A stretch of DNA of 64,000 nucleotides from Thioalkalivibrio sp. ALJT (GCF_000381825.1 NZ_KB907121.1:330001-394000); one strand, 5' to 3'; numbered from the stretch's first letter, positions 42,003 to 57,783 are shown. Program-made: numbers and translations. The notes: generated by a model not told the origin, from the sequence alone.

Positions 42003-43712
42003 ATGGATAATCTTCGTCCCCTGCTGTGGCTGACCCTGGCCTTTGTCCTGTTCCTGATGTGGCAGGCCTGGAACCAGGACTATGGCACCCCGCCGCCACA
42101 GGCCGACCGAGCCGCCGAGCAGGCTGCAGATGATCCCGATGCGCGCCCGGAAGATGTACCGGACGCGCCGCAGTTCGAAACCGACGCCGAAACCGATCCC
42201 ACGGCGGCCGACGGGCCTCAGGTGACCACCCTGCAGGAGCCGGATCGTCGCCAGATCACCGTTCGCACCGATACTCACGAGATCCTGATCGACAGCCGTG
42301 GCGGCACCCTCTTGCGCGCCGACCTGCTGCAGTATCCGCGGGATCTCCAGGATGATCCGCTGGTGCCGGTGCGCCTGTTCGACCACCGTCTGCGCGGCTA
42401 TGTTGCCCAGAGCGGCCTCACCCATGACCGTGTGAGCGATCGTGCCATGGAAGGGCGCGCCCCTTCGCATCATGACAACTTCCAGGTCGATCAGGATCGT
42501 TTCGAGCTCGCGGAAGGCGAGGACACCCTGGAGGTCCCGCTGCGCTGGACCTCCGATGATGGCGACATCGAGGTCGTCAAGACCTACACCTTCACTCGCG
42601 GTACACACCTGATCGACGTCGACTACCAGATTCACAACCGCTCGGATTCGACCTGGAGCGGCCGCCAGTATCGCCAGCTCCGCCATGGCCCGACCCCGGA
42701 TCGTGAATCCTGGTGGCTGTATACCTTTACCGGTGCAGCCTACTTTGATGGCAGCTACGAGCGCGAGCGTTTCGAATCTCTGCGCGACGATCCGATCCAG
42801 CAGCGCCTGCAGGGTGGCTGGATTGCGATGATTCAGCACTATTTCGTGTCCGCCTGGGTGCCGGGCGACGACGAGGTCAATGCGTTGTACGCGCGCGCCG
42901 TGCCGGGCGAAGTCGGGGACGAATATCTGATTGGCCTGCACTCCGAGTCCCTGCAGATCCCCGCTGGCGAGACCGGTGCGTTCTCCACTCAGCTATGGGT
43001 CGGGCCCAAGCTGCAGGATGAATTGTCGCAGATTGCCCGCGGTCTGGAACTGACCGTTGATTACGGCATCTTTACGTTCCTGTCCAAGCCGCTGTTCTGG
43101 CTGCTGGACAAGATCTACACCGTGGTCGGGAACTGGGGCTGGGCGATCGTCATACTCACCATCCTGATCAAGCTGGTGTTCTTCAAGCTGTCCGCCACCA
43201 GCTACCGCTCCATGGCGCGCATGCGCAAGGTCGCGCCCAAGCTGCAGGCGCTGAAGGAGCGCTACAAGGACGACAAGCAGCGCATGAACCAGGCGCTGAT
43301 GGACCTGTACAAGAAGGAAAAGATCAACCCGCTGGGTGGTTGTCTCCCGATCCTGGTGCAGATCCCGGTGTTCATTGCCCTGTACTGGGTGCTGCTGGAG
43401 AGTGTGGAACTGCGTCAGGCGCCCTGGTGGTTGTGGATCCAGGACCTGTCCTCGCGTGATCCGTACTTCATCCTGCCGATCCTGATGGGCGTGTCCATGT
43501 TCGTGCAGTACAAGTTGAACCCGCCGCCGATGGATCCGGTGCAGCAGAAGATCTTCATGGCACTGCCGTTCGTGTTCACGGTGTTCTTCGCCTTCTTCCC
43601 GGCAGGCCTGGTGCTGTACTGGTTCACCAACAACCTGTTCTCCATCGCCCAGCAGTGGTACATCACGCGCAAGATCGAGGCTGGACAGGACCCGGAAAAG
43701 AAAAAGGAATAG
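42003..43712 (+). CDS. yidC: Membrane protein insertase YidC
   Basis: 569 residues, the long gram-negative form. An N-terminal anchor helix (LLWLTLAFVLFLMWQAW) is followed by an acidic linker (about residues 35-80), the periplasmic beta-sandwich domain (about 85-340) and the five-helix insertase core from about residue 355 (FTFLSKPLFWLLDKIYTVVGNWGWAI ... NPLGGCLPILVQIPVFIALYWVLLESVELRQAPW). It ends in a lysine tail. It inserts and folds inner-membrane proteins, including the ATP synthase c subunit encoded downstream. Confidence 0.97.
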   Translation: MDNLRPLLWLTLAFVLFLMWQAWNQDYGTPPPQADRAAEQAADDPDARPEDVPDAPQFETDAETDPTAADGPQVTTLQEPDRRQITVRTDTHEILIDSRGGTLLRADLLQYPRDLQDDPLVPVRLFDHRLRGYVAQSGLTHDRVSDRAMEGRAPSHHDNFQVDQDRFELAEGEDTLEVPLRWTSDDGDIEVVKTYTFTRGTHLIDVDYQIHNRSDSTWSGRQYRQLRHGPTPDRESWWLYTFTGAAYFDGSYERERFESLRDDPIQQRLQGGWIAMIQHYFVSAWVPGDDEVNALYARAVPGEVGDEYLIGLHSESLQIPAGETGAFSTQLWVGPKLQDELSQIARGLELTVDYGIFTFLSKPLFWLLDKIYTVVGNWGWAIVILTILIKLVFFKLSATSYRSMARMRKVAPKLQALKERYKDDKQRMNQALMDLYKKEKINPLGGCLPILVQIPVFIALYWVLLESVELRQAPWWLWIQDLSSRDPYFILPILMGVSMFVQYKLNPPPMDPVQQKIFMALPFVFTVFFAFFPAGLVLYWFTNNLFSIAQQWYITRKIEAGQDPEKKKE

Positions 43713-43719
43713 GGCCTGC

Positions 43720-45033
43720 ATGACCGTGGCGGATACCATCGTCGCGGTCGCCACCCCGCCGGGGGTCGGCGGTATTGGTGTAGTGCGCCTGTCCGGCCCC
43801 GAGGCGCTGGCCATCGCCCGTCGCCTCACGGGGCGCCCCCGGCTGCGGCCGCGTTATGCCCATTACGGCCGGTTCACCGATCCGGCCAGTGGGGAGGTCA
43901 TGGACGACGGGCTGATCCTCTACTTCCCGACCCCCCATTCCTACACCGGCGAGGATGTGGTCGAGCTGCAGGGCCACGGCAGTCCGGTGCTGCTGGAGGG
44001 GCTGGTCACGGCGGCCGTTGACCTCGGGGCCCGCCGTGCGCGCCCGGGCGAATTCACCGAACAGGCCTTTATGAATGGCCGTATGGATCTAGCGCAGGCC
44101 GAGGCGGTTGCTGATCTGATCCATGCCCAGACGGCCGCGGCCGCGCGCCTTGCTCGCTCCAGCCTCGACGGCGCGCTGGCGGCCGAACTGGCGCCTGTGT
44201 CCCGTGCCATCCGCGACCTGCGCGTGATCATCGAGGCCGAGCTCGACTTCGGCGAGACCGACCTTGAATCCGAGGCCGCGCCGGACATTGCCCGGCGGTC
44301 GCAGCAGTTGCACACCACCATCCTGGCGCTGCTGGAACGCCTGCGCCCGGCGCGTTACTTCGCCCAGGGCCTGCGTCTGGCCCTGATAGGGGCCCCGAAC
44401 GTTGGCAAGTCCAGTCTGATGAATCGACTTGCCGAGAGCGAGGTCGCGATCGTCACCGACCGCCCCGGGACGACCCGTGACGTATTGCGCTCGCCCATTG
44501 CCATCCACGGCATCCCGGTAGAGCTGATCGATACCGCCGGGCTGCACACCAGCGATGACCCGGTGGAGCGCATCGGGATGCAACGCGCCCGCGAAGCTGC
44601 AACCGGGGCGGATCTGATCCTGGAGCTGCGCGATCTCACCCGTCCCGAGGCGAAGCCGGACCTGGAGGCCGCCCGCGATATCCCGTGGCTCACGGTCTGG
44701 AACAAGCAGGACCGCGTCGCGGACCCGCGGTCACCACAGGGCCTCGCGATCTCGGCGCGAACGGGTGCCGGCATTGATCCACTCAAGCAGGCGATCGTCG
44801 AACGGCTGGGCGCCAGCGCCGCCGGCCAGCAGCGTTTCAGTGTGCGCGCACGTCATCTTGACGGGCTGCGTGTCGCGGCCCAGCACCTGGGTCGGGTCGA
44901 GGCCAGTGCCCCGCCGGACCTGATTGCCGAGGAACTGCGTCTGGCCGAACGCGCCCTGGACGCACTCCTTGGGCGCCAGGACCACGAGGCCTTGCTGGGC
45001 GAGATCTTCGCCGGTTTCTGCATCGGCAAGTAA
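43720..45033 (+). CDS. mnmE: tRNA uridine-5-carboxymethylaminomethyl modification GTPase MnmE
   Basis: 437 residues. It has an N-terminal tetrahydrofolate-binding domain (DTIVAVATPPGVGGIGVVRLSG), a helical domain and an inserted GTPase domain with P-loop GAPNVGKSS and switch DTAGLH. The C-terminal C-I-G-K motif is in place. With MnmG it modifies wobble U34 of several tRNAs. It starts 7 nt after yidC. Confidence 0.97.
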   Translation: MTVADTIVAVATPPGVGGIGVVRLSGPEALAIARRLTGRPRLRPRYAHYGRFTDPASGEVMDDGLILYFPTPHSYTGEDVVELQGHGSPVLLEGLVTAAVDLGARRARPGEFTEQAFMNGRMDLAQAEAVADLIHAQTAAAARLARSSLDGALAAELAPVSRAIRDLRVIIEAELDFGETDLESEAAPDIARRSQQLHTTILALLERLRPARYFAQGLRLALIGAPNVGKSSLMNRLAESEVAIVTDRPGTTRDVLRSPIAIHGIPVELIDTAGLHTSDDPVERIGMQRAREAATGADLILELRDLTRPEAKPDLEAARDIPWLTVWNKQDRVADPRSPQGLAISARTGAGIDPLKQAIVERLGASAAGQQRFSVRARHLDGLRVAAQHLGRVEASAPPDLIAEELRLAERALDALLGRQDHEALLGEIFAGFCIGK

Positions 45034-45160
45034 TGGCGCAGGGAAACACGAATCCCGGGATACCTCGATCCCGCTGCGGCCGCTTCGGTGCGGGCATTGC
45101 TCCTGCTAAAATTCTGATTTCCCTTTTTCGGGCCGAGCAGCGGTCAGGGCTTGAGATGTC

Positions 45161-47035
45161 ATGGCAGAAACATTCGATGTCATCGTGATTGGCGGCGGGC
45201 ACGCCGGCACCGAGGCCGCCCTGGCCGCGGCACGTGCGGGCGCCCGCACGCTGCTGTTGACGCACAACATCGAGACCATCGGTCAGATGAGCTGCAATCC
45301 CGCCATCGGCGGCATCGGGAAGGGCCACCTGGTCAAGGAGATTGATGCGCTGGGGGGCGTCATGGCGCGTGCCGCCGATGCGGCCGGTATCCACTTTCGC
45401 ACCCTGAACAGCCGCAAGGGTCCGGCTGTCCGCGCCACCCGGGCGCAATCGGACCGTCAGTTGTACCGGGCCGCCATCCGCCGTTTTATCGAGGCGGAGC
45501 CCAACCTCCAGGTCTTCCAGCAGCCCGTCGCCGATGTCCGGATGCAGGGCGATCGAGTGACCGGCGTGGTGACCGAGAGCGGCATTGGCTTCACGGCCGG
45601 CGCCGTGGTCCTGACCGTGGGCACCTTTCTCAATGGACAGATGCATACCGGCCTGCAACAGCAACCGGGTGGTCGCGCTGGAGACCCGCCCAGCGTACGG
45701 CTGGCCGCGCGCCTGCGCGAGATGGCGTTCGCCGTGGGCCGACTGAAGACCGGGACCCCGCCACGCATCGACGGACGCAGCGTGGATTTCTCGCGCCTGG
45801 AGATCCAGCCGGGTGACGAGCCGCGGCCGGTGTTCTCGTTTATAGGGTCGGAAGGCGATCATCCGGCACAGCGCCCCTGTCATATCGCCCGAACCACCGA
45901 GGCCACCCACGATCTGATCCGGCAGAACCTCGATCAGGCCCCGATGTACTCCGGCCAGATCGACAGTACCGGCCCGCGCTACTGCCCCTCGATCGAAGAC
46001 AAGGTGGTCCGTTTTGCCGACAAGACCAGCCACCAGGTCTTTGTCGAACCGGAAGGCCTGGAGACCCACGAGCTCTACCCCAACGGCATTTCCACCAGCC
46101 TGCCGTATGCGATCCAGGTTGCGCTGGTGCGGAGTATCGCCGGCTTCGAGCAAGCCCGTATCACCCGGCCTGGCTATGCGATCGAATATGACTACTTCGA
46201 TCCACGCGGCTTGCGCCCGAGCCTGGCCACGCGCGCGGTGGCCAACCTGTTCTTTGCCGGTCAGATCAATGGCACCACCGGTTACGAGGAGGCGGCAGCC
46301 CAGGGCCTGGTCGCGGGTCTGAACGCCGCCCGCGAGGTGCAGGCGCAGGCCCCGTGGACCCCGCAGCGCTCCGAGGCCTATATCGGTGTGCTGATTGACG
46401 ATCTCGTTACTCGTGGCACTCAGGAGCCTTACCGCATGTTCACCTCGCGGGCGGAATACCGCTTGTTGCTGCGCGAAGATAACGCCGACCTCCGCCTGAC
46501 TCCGACAGGTCACGAGCTGGGGCTGGTCGACGCGGCGCGTTTTGCCCGCTTTGAACAGCGTGCTGCCGCCATCGAGGCCGAGCGCGAGCGCCTTGCCCGC
46601 CTGCGTCCCGATCGCGAGCAGCGCAGCTGCCCCGCCTTGCTCGACCTGCTCGGCTCCGCCCCGGACCCGGAGGCTACGCTGCTGGACCTGCTGCGCCGCC
46701 CGCAGGTCGATTACGCGAGCCTGATGGCCGCGTTGCCCGACTGTGCGGTCGAGTGCGCCCCCGATGTACGCGAACAGGTCGAGATCCAGGCCCGGTATGC
46801 CGGCTATATCGAGCGACAGCAGGCGGAGGTCGAGCGTCAGGCGCGTGCCGAGCAGACCGCCCTGCCGGAGGACCTCGACTATGCCCGGGTACACGGTCTG
46901 TCGACCGAAATCTGTCAGAAGCTTGCGGAGTTTCGTCCCCATACCCTGGGCCAGGCCCAGCGGATCCCGGGCGTAACCCCTGCTGCCCTGTCGGCTCTGG
47001 CCATCCATTTGAAGCAGCGCGCCAGTGGCGAATGA
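45161..47035 (+). CDS. mnmG: tRNA uridine-5-carboxymethylaminomethyl modification enzyme MnmG
   Basis: 624 residues, FAD-dependent partner of MnmE (GidA). FAD-binding GGGHAG occupies residues 11-16; family blocks are [49 protein letters not shown] and [20 protein letters not shown] 127-nt gap separates it from mnmE and contains a TAAAAT -10-like hexamer (45107-45112), so it may have its own promoter. rsmG overlaps its end by 11 nt. Confidence 0.98.
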   Translation: MAETFDVIVIGGGHAGTEAALAAARAGARTLLLTHNIETIGQMSCNPAIGGIGKGHLVKEIDALGGVMARAADAAGIHFRTLNSRKGPAVRATRAQSDRQLYRAAIRRFIEAEPNLQVFQQPVADVRMQGDRVTGVVTESGIGFTAGAVVLTVGTFLNGQMHTGLQQQPGGRAGDPPSVRLAARLREMAFAVGRLKTGTPPRIDGRSVDFSRLEIQPGDEPRPVFSFIGSEGDHPAQRPCHIARTTEATHDLIRQNLDQAPMYSGQIDSTGPRYCPSIEDKVVRFADKTSHQVFVEPEGLETHELYPNGISTSLPYAIQVALVRSIAGFEQARITRPGYAIEYDYFDPRGLRPSLATRAVANLFFAGQINGTTGYEEAAAQGLVAGLNAAREVQAQAPWTPQRSEAYIGVLIDDLVTRGTQEPYRMFTSRAEYRLLLREDNADLRLTPTGHELGLVDAARFARFEQRAAAIEAERERLARLRPDREQRSCPALLDLLGSAPDPEATLLDLLRRPQVDYASLMAALPDCAVECAPDVREQVEIQARYAGYIERQQAEVERQARAEQTALPEDLDYARVHGLSTEICQKLAEFRPHTLGQAQRIPGVTPAALSALAIHLKQRASGE

Positions 47036-47648
47036 CGTCTGGGCCACCCGCCTGGAACCCCATGCCGCGGCCTGGGGGCTGGATTCCCGTGCCTGCGAGG
47101 TCCTGGCGCTTTACCTCGGCGAGCTGCTGCGCTGGAACCGGGTGCACAATCTGACCGCGGTGCGCGACCCGGCCCAGCTGATCCCGCGCCACGTCCTCGA
47201 CAGCCTGACCCTGCGCCCCTATCTCTATGGCGATCGGGTACTGGACGTTGGAACGGGCGCCGGCCTGCCCGGTTTCGTACTGGCCGCCGTCGAGCGGGAA
47301 CGCGGCTTTTGCCTGCTGGACAGCGCGGCCAAGCGGATCCGTTTCCTGCGTAACGTCATCGGGCGCACCGGTCTGCCGCACGCCGAGGCGATTCACGCCC
47401 GTATCGAGGATTTTCGGCCCGCCAGGCCCTACACCACCGTTCTGTCGCGGGCCTTCAAGGCCCCGGCCGAAATGCTCGAACGGGTGGAGCATACGGTGGC
47501 CCCCGGTGGACGGGTGCTGGCGATGCTGGGGCAGCGCCGGGTGGTGGATGCGCCCTTGCCGGCCCCGTGGTCGTATCAACGCGTGGACCCGGTTACCATT
47601 CCCGGCGAGACAGCCGAGCGCCATGTCGCCATCATCGAGAGAGCCTGA
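47025..47648 (+). CDS. rsmG: 16S rRNA (guanine527-N7)-methyltransferase
   Basis: 207 residues. The SAM-binding motif is [13 protein letters not shown], with [20 protein letters not shown] before it and [12 protein letters not shown] after, typical of RsmG (GidB). The start is a GTG at 47025 inside the end of mnmG. It methylates G527 of 16S rRNA. Confidence 0.95.
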   Translation: MANDVWATRLEPHAAAWGLDSRACEVLALYLGELLRWNRVHNLTAVRDPAQLIPRHVLDSLTLRPYLYGDRVLDVGTGAGLPGFVLAAVERERGFCLLDSAAKRIRFLRNVIGRTGLPHAEAIHARIEDFRPARPYTTVLSRAFKAPAEMLERVEHTVAPGGRVLAMLGQRRVVDAPLPAPWSYQRVDPVTIPGETAERHVAIIERA

Positions 47649-47651
47649 CCC

Positions 47652-48407
47652 TTGACTGACGTACTCGCGATCACCAATCAGAAAGGAGGGGTCGGCAAGA
47701 CCACCACCTGCGTCAACCTGGCCGCATCCCTGGCGCGTCTGGGCAAGCGGGTACTGGTGGTCGACATGGATCCCCAGGGCAACGCGACCACCGGCTCCGG
47801 GGTGGACAAGCACGCCGACGACCCGACCGCATGCGAGGTCCTCCTCGGCGAGGCGGCGGTGCCTGCGGCGGCCCACCACGTTGACGCAGGCTACCAGTTG
47901 GTCCCCGCCAATGGTGATCTGACTGTGGCGGAGGTGCGCCTGATGGAGTCGGAACGCCGCGAATACCGTCTGCAGGAGGCCCTGGCCCCCATCCTTGATG
48001 ACTACGACCACATCCTGATCGACTGCCCGCCCTCGCTGAATCTGCTCACGGTGAACGGTCTGGTGGCCGCCGACGGCGTGGTCATCCCGATGCAGTGCGA
48101 GTACTACGCCCTGGAGGGGCTGACCGCGCTGATGCGCACCATCGAGAGCATCCAGCGCGGGCCGAATCCGAAACTGAAAATCTATGGGCTCCTGCGGACC
48201 ATGTTCGATCCGCGCAATCGCCTGTCCCGAGACGTCTCGGCTCAGCTGACCGATCATTTCGGCGAGCGCGTGTATCGCACGGTGATCCCGCGTAATGTTC
48301 GCCTGGCCGAGGCCCCCAGTTTTGGCCAGCCCGCCTTGCTGTATGATGCCTCCTCACGCGGTGCAGTGGCCTACCTGGCGCTGGCCGGCGAGATGCTGCG
48401 GCGCTGA
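47652..48407 (+). CDS. parA: Chromosome partitioning ATPase ParA
   Basis: 251 residues, Soj/ParA type without the N-terminal DNA-binding extension of plasmid ParAs. The deviant Walker A is KGGVGKTTT (from residue 11), with VVDMDPQGNATTGSG and ILIDCPPSLNLLTVNG. The start is a TTG at 47652, 3 nt after rsmG; the next in-frame ATG lies beyond the Walker motif, so the rare start is required. With ParB and parS it moves the origin region to the cell poles. Confidence 0.96.
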   Translation: MTDVLAITNQKGGVGKTTTCVNLAASLARLGKRVLVVDMDPQGNATTGSGVDKHADDPTACEVLLGEAAVPAAAHHVDAGYQLVPANGDLTVAEVRLMESERREYRLQEALAPILDDYDHILIDCPPSLNLLTVNGLVAADGVVIPMQCEYYALEGLTALMRTIESIQRGPNPKLKIYGLLRTMFDPRNRLSRDVSAQLTDHFGERVYRTVIPRNVRLAEAPSFGQPALLYDASSRGAVAYLALAGEMLRR

Positions 48408-48447
48408 ACGCCGCCCCTTTACGCAACCCCTGCAGGAACGACTCACC

Positions 48448-49290
48448 ATGGCGAAACGAGGATTGGGCCGCGGCCTGGATGCCCTGCTCTCCGGTGGCCA
48501 GACGGACAGTCAAGACAGCGAAAGCCTGGATCAGCTCCCCATCGAACAGATCCGGCGCGGCAAATACCAGCCTCGCGTCCATATCGCCGAGACGGCCCTG
48601 GCCGAACTCGCTGATTCCATTCGTGCCCAGGGCATCGTGCAGCCGATCGTCGTGCGACGGATCGACGACGGCTACGAACTGATTGCCGGCGAACGTCGCT
48701 GGCGCGCGGCCCAGCTGGCCGGGCTGGAGACGGTCCCGGCGGTGGTGCGCGACATCCCCGATCAGGCCGCTGCGGCCATGGCCCTGATCGAGAATATCCA
48801 GCGCGAGGATCTGAACCCGCTGGAGGAGGCGCAGGCGATCCGTCGCCTGATCGCCGAATTCGAGATGACCCACCAGGCCGCGGCGGACGCCGTGGGCCGT
48901 TCGCGCACGGCGGTGACCAATCTGCTGCGTCTTCTGGAGCTGCACGACGCGGTCAAGGAACATGTAAACGAAGGTCGTCTGGAAATGGGCCACGCCCGTT
49001 GCCTGCTGGCCCTGCCGGTGGACGACCAGCCCGGCGTTGCGACCACGGTCGTCAAGCGCGGCCTCTCGGTCCGTGCCACCGAACAGCTGGTGAAGAAGGT
49101 GCTTGCGGCCACCCCCGAACCGCGCCAGCCGACTGCGCCGCCGCCGGAGGTGCGCCACCTGGAGACGCGCCTGTCCGATCAGCTGGGTGCCCCGGTTCAG
49201 GTGCGTTACAACCGCCAGGGCAAGGGCCGCCTGGTGATCGAGTACAACAGTCTTGACGAGCTTGACGGCATCCTCGCGCACATCCAGTAA
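48448..49290 (+). CDS. parB: Chromosome partitioning protein ParB
   Basis: 280 residues. The N-terminal MAKRGLGRGLDALLSGG is the ParA-stimulating end, IRRGKYQPRVHI begins the ParB/Srx-like CTPase domain, and the GERRWRAAQLAG and ENIQREDLNPLEEA motifs are typical. A helix-turn-helix (HQAAADAVGRSRTAVTNLLRLL) reads parS, and a C-terminal dimerisation domain follows. ATG 48448 has AGGA upstream; an open frame back to 48295 overlaps parA and is rejected. Confidence 0.97.
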   Translation: MAKRGLGRGLDALLSGGQTDSQDSESLDQLPIEQIRRGKYQPRVHIAETALAELADSIRAQGIVQPIVVRRIDDGYELIAGERRWRAAQLAGLETVPAVVRDIPDQAAAAMALIENIQREDLNPLEEAQAIRRLIAEFEMTHQAAADAVGRSRTAVTNLLRLLELHDAVKEHVNEGRLEMGHARCLLALPVDDQPGVATTVVKRGLSVRATEQLVKKVLAATPEPRQPTAPPPEVRHLETRLSDQLGAPVQVRYNRQGKGRLVIEYNSLDELDGILAHIQ

Positions 49291-49329
49291 GCACCCGCCG
49301 ACCCGCTTCATCGGGTCTCGAATGGCGGT

Positions 49330-49358
49330 TTGACGCACTCCGGGACCCCCCTTATACT
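49330..49358 (+). promoter_or_regulatory. atp operon promoter
   Basis: TTGACG (49330-49335) and TATACT (49353-49358) with an exact 17-nt spacer form a strong sigma-70 promoter. Transcription should begin near 49365, just upstream of atpI. Confidence 0.7.
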
Positions 49359-49386
49359 ACGCGCACTTTTTGGGAGAGGGGTGGGT

Positions 49387-50662
<1,276 letters not shown>

Positions 50663-50684
50663 TCCCGACTTCACTTCAAACTGA

Positions 50685-50951
<267 letters not shown>

Positions 50952-51004
50952 GAGGCTGACCGAGTCCCGAGGATCCCTCACACTCGTCAACCCGAGGTAG
51001 CAGG

Positions 51005-51475
51005 ATGAATATCAATCTGACCATCATCGGCCAGCTGCTCGCGTTCAGCGTCTTCGTGTGGTTCACGATGCGCTACGTCTGGCCGCCCATGTCCAACGCC
51101 CTGGAAGAGCGTCGCAAGAAGATTGCCGACGGCCTTGCCGCTGCGGAACGTGGCGCGAAAGAGCAGGAGCTCGCCCAGGAGCGCGCGACCGAGGTCATCA
51201 AGGAAGCCAAGCAGCAGGCCAACGAAATCGTCGCCTCTGCCCAGAAACGTGCCAACGAGCTGGTCGAAGAAAGCAAGGCCAGTGCTCGCGAGGAAGGTGC
51301 ACGTATCAAGGAAGCGGCGGAGTCCGAGATCGAGCAGGAAATCAATCGCGCGAAGGAGGAGCTGCGCAAGCAGGTCTCCGTCCTCGCGGTTGCCGGTGCC
51401 GAAAAGATCCTCGCCAAGGAGATCGATGCCAAGGCGCACGGGGATCTGCTCAAGAAGCTCGCGGCCAAGCTCTAA
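51005..51475 (+). CDS. atpF: ATP synthase F0 subunit b
   Basis: 156 residues: one N-terminal membrane helix ([25 protein letters not shown]) and a long charged coiled coil that forms the peripheral stalk. The length is that of the E. coli protein. Confidence 0.96.
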   Translation: MNINLTIIGQLLAFSVFVWFTMRYVWPPMSNALEERRKKIADGLAAAERGAKEQELAQERATEVIKEAKQQANEIVASAQKRANELVEESKASAREEGARIKEAAESEIEQEINRAKEELRKQVSVLAVAGAEKILAKEIDAKAHGDLLKKLAAKL

Positions 51476-51484
51476 GGAGACGTT

Positions 51485-52021
51485 ATGTCAGACCTGATTT
51501 CGGTCGCCCGACCCTACGCCCGCGCGGCCTACGAGCGGGCCCGCGAGGCCAAGGATCTCGCTGGCTGGGCCGAGCAGCTCGACTTGCTGGCGGCGATTGC
51601 CAGTGATTCGCAGATGCACAGTCTCCTCTCCAACCCGCGGCTCCCGCGGGCCGACCGCGCTCAGCTGGTTCTGGACGTGGCGGCCGACAAGGTGGGCGCC
51701 GAGGCGGGGAACCTGGTCCGGCTGCTGGCGGAGAATGGCCGTTTGCTGGCCCTTCCCGCCGTACGCGATGCCTTTGCTGAATTGAAGGCTGCCGCCGAAC
51801 AGCGGATCCACGCGAACGTGGTGGCCTATCGCAAGCTTACGCAGGCGCAGGAGAAAGAGATCCACGATGCTCTGGCCAAGGGCCTGGGCTGCGAAGTCGA
51901 TCTCGAATGCTCGGTCGACAGCTCCCTGATCGGGGGCGCCATCATCCGCGCCGGCGACCTGGTTATCGACGGCTCCGTGCGAGGCCAGCTGAACCGCCTG
52001 GCTGCCAATTTGAGTCGCTAA
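51485..52021 (+). CDS. atpH: ATP synthase F1 subunit delta
   Basis: 178 residues. The N-terminal helical bundle begins [18 protein letters not shown], the family signature; the C-terminal [23 protein letters not shown] is equally typical. It links F1 to the b stalk. AAGGAGA precedes the ATG. Confidence 0.97.
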   Translation: MSDLISVARPYARAAYERAREAKDLAGWAEQLDLLAAIASDSQMHSLLSNPRLPRADRAQLVLDVAADKVGAEAGNLVRLLAENGRLLALPAVRDAFAELKAAAEQRIHANVVAYRKLTQAQEKEIHDALAKGLGCEVDLECSVDSSLIGGAIIRAGDLVIDGSVRGQLNRLAANLSR

Positions 52022-52034
52022 GAGGATATTTAAC

Positions 52035-53576
<1,542 letters not shown>

Positions 53577-53588
53577 CGGGAGCACGCA

Positions 53589-55884
<2,296 letters not shown>

Positions 55885-55896
55885 GGAGTGGGCATA

Positions 55897-56316
55897 ATGC
55901 CGATGAATATGCATGTGGATGTGGTCAGCGCCGAGGAGTCCATCTACTCCGGGACCGCCCTGATGATCGCCGCACCCGCCGAAGGTGGCGAGGTCGGTGT
56001 GTATGCCGGGCATACGCAGATGCTTGCCCGGCTGAATCCGGGCGAGCTGCGCATCCTCGAAAAGGAAGGGGCGGAACCCCAGCCCGTGTTCGTGTCGGGC
56101 GGCATCCTCGAGGTGCAGCCTTATCATGTGACCGTGCTGGCCGATACCGCAGTGCGGGCCAGGGACCTGGATGAGGCCGAGGCCGTGGAGGCGAAAAAGC
56201 GTGCGGAAGAGGCCCTGGCCAACTCCAAGGCCGACTTCGACTACGCCAAGGCCCAGGCCGAACTGGTCGAAGCCGCGGCCAGGCTGCAGATGATTCAGAA
56301 GCTTCGCCGCAACTGA
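55897..56316 (+). CDS. atpC: ATP synthase F1 subunit epsilon
   Basis: 139 residues: an N-terminal beta sandwich (MHVDVVSAEESIYSG ... GEVGVYAGHTQMLARLNPGELRI) and a C-terminal helical pair. ATG 55897 is chosen over the GTG at 55888 because AAGGAG (55883-55888) is 8 nt upstream of the ATG. It is the last gene of the atp operon, followed by a strong terminator. Confidence 0.96.
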   Translation: MPMNMHVDVVSAEESIYSGTALMIAAPAEGGEVGVYAGHTQMLARLNPGELRILEKEGAEPQPVFVSGGILEVQPYHVTVLADTAVRARDLDEAEAVEAKKRAEEALANSKADFDYAKAQAELVEAAARLQMIQKLRRN

Positions 56317-56347
56317 CGGGCCGTGCCGATCGGATGAAAGACCCCAG

Positions 56348-56380
56348 AGGGCCAGCCACCGCGGCTGGCCCTTTGTCTTT
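56348..56380 (+). terminator. atp operon terminator
   Basis: A perfect 10-bp stem, AGGGCCAGCC/GGCTGGCCCT (56348-56357 and 56363-56372), with a 5-nt loop is followed by TTTGTCTTT. It is a good intrinsic terminator, 9 nt before glmU. Confidence 0.88.
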
Positions 56381-56388
56381 GGGAAGCC

Positions 56389-57774
56389 ATGACTGAAAAC
56401 ACCCCACTTCATATCGCAGTTCTGGCCGCAGGCAAGGGCACGCGTATGCGCTCGCGTTTGCCCAAGGTGTTGCAGCCACTTGCCGGGCGCCCGCTGCTTG
56501 GCCATGTGCTGGAGCGGGTTGGACAACTCGCGACGGCGGGCATCCATGTCGTCGTCGGACATGAACAGGAGCGCGTACGGTCGGCGTTTGCGGACGCGCC
56601 GCAGGCGCTGAACTGGATCGACCAGGGCGAGCCGCGCGGTACCGGCCACGCGGTGCATCGGGCGCTGGCGTCCATCCCGGACCACGCGCGAGTACTGGTG
56701 ACCTACGGCGACGTCCCGCGTATTCCGGTGGCGGATCTGGAGGCCTGCGCCGCGGGCACCGGCGTTACGGTGCTTGCAGCGCGGGTGGCAGACCCGACGG
56801 GCTACGGGCGCCTGATCCGGGACGCGGAGGGTCAGCTCGAACGGATTGTTGAGGAGAAGGAGGCCGCTGCCAGCGAGCGCGCGGTGGACCTGATCAATAC
56901 CGGCGTGCTGGCGGCGCCGGCGGGTGCACTGAAGGCATGGTTGGCGCGTTGCGAACCGGCGGCCGGCGGGCTGCGTGAGTGGTACCTGACCGATGTCGTC
57001 TCCGAGGCGCGGGGCGATGGTGCTCGGGTTGAGGTGGTCACAAGCGAGGAGCCAGCCGCGGTCCTCGGGGTCAACGATCGTCAGCAGCTCGCGGTCCAGG
57101 AGCGCCTGCATCAACAGGAGCAGGCTGCGGCCTTCATGCGTGCGGGACTGGCGCTGGCGGATCCCGCGCGTTTCGATCTGCGGGGTACGCTCACCTTCGG
57201 TGAGGATTGCGAGCTGGACGTGAACGTCGTGCTGGAGGGCGATGTGGTCCTTGAGGACGACGTTCGTATCGGGCCGGGATGCGTACTGCGAGACTGTCAT
57301 GTGGCGCGGGGTACCCGGATTGCCGCGCACAGCGTGCTGGAAGGCGCCTGGGTGGGGCCCGAGGGCCGCATCGGTCCGTTCGCGCGCCTGCGCCCCGGCG
57401 CCCGGCTGGAGATTGGCGCGCGGGTCGGCAATTTCGTTGAGGTCAAGAATGCCTCGCTGGGCGCCGGCGCAAAGGCGAATCACCTGAGCTATGTGGGTGA
57501 TGCGCACGTGGGCGCCGGTGCGAACCTGGGGGCGGGCACCATCACCTGCAATTACGATGGCGCGAACAAGCACCGTACGGAGATCGGCGAATACGCGTTT
57601 ATCGGCTCCAATACGGCGCTGGTGGCGCCGATACGCATCGGCGATCATGCCACTGTTGGTGCCGGCTCGACCCTGTCGGATGACGTCGCCTCGGGCGCCC
57701 TGGCGCTCACGAGGGCACGGGCACGAACCATCCGCGACTGGCCGCGCCCGAAGAAGCAACAAGATCCAGGTTAA
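56389..57774 (+). CDS. glmU: Bifunctional GlcNAc-1-P uridyltransferase / GlcN-1-P acetyltransferase
   Basis: 461 residues. The uridyltransferase domain (about 1-230) starts with LAAGKGTRMRSRLPKVLQPLAGRPLL; a left-handed beta-helix acetyltransferase domain follows (about 250-455: hexapeptide repeats and HLSYVGDAHVGAGANLGAGTITCNYDG). It makes UDP-GlcNAc for peptidoglycan and lipopolysaccharide. glmS follows after 9 nt. Confidence 0.97.
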   Translation: MTENTPLHIAVLAAGKGTRMRSRLPKVLQPLAGRPLLGHVLERVGQLATAGIHVVVGHEQERVRSAFADAPQALNWIDQGEPRGTGHAVHRALASIPDHARVLVTYGDVPRIPVADLEACAAGTGVTVLAARVADPTGYGRLIRDAEGQLERIVEEKEAAASERAVDLINTGVLAAPAGALKAWLARCEPAAGGLREWYLTDVVSEARGDGARVEVVTSEEPAAVLGVNDRQQLAVQERLHQQEQAAAFMRAGLALADPARFDLRGTLTFGEDCELDVNVVLEGDVVLEDDVRIGPGCVLRDCHVARGTRIAAHSVLEGAWVGPEGRIGPFARLRPGARLEIGARVGNFVEVKNASLGAGAKANHLSYVGDAHVGAGANLGAGTITCNYDGANKHRTEIGEYAFIGSNTALVAPIRIGDHATVGAGSTLSDDVASGALALTRARARTIRDWPRPKKQQDPG

Positions 57775-57783
57775 GGAAGCTCT

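Noticed and set aside
44837-47047. 736-codon minus-strand frame opposite mnmE and mnmG
   Set aside because: Antisense shadow of MnmG; no family resemblance and no ribosome site.
48295-48447. Longer parB starting within parA
   Set aside because: Extra residues have no ParB resemblance; ATG 48448 gives the conserved MAKRGLGRGL start.
49300-49317. GACCCG/CGGGTC hairpin after parB as a terminator
   Set aside because: Only 6 bp with no T run, and it abuts the atp promoter; too weak to call.
49330-49386. Longer atpI from 49330
   Set aside because: This start lies in the -35 box of the atp promoter and would be upstream of the transcript.
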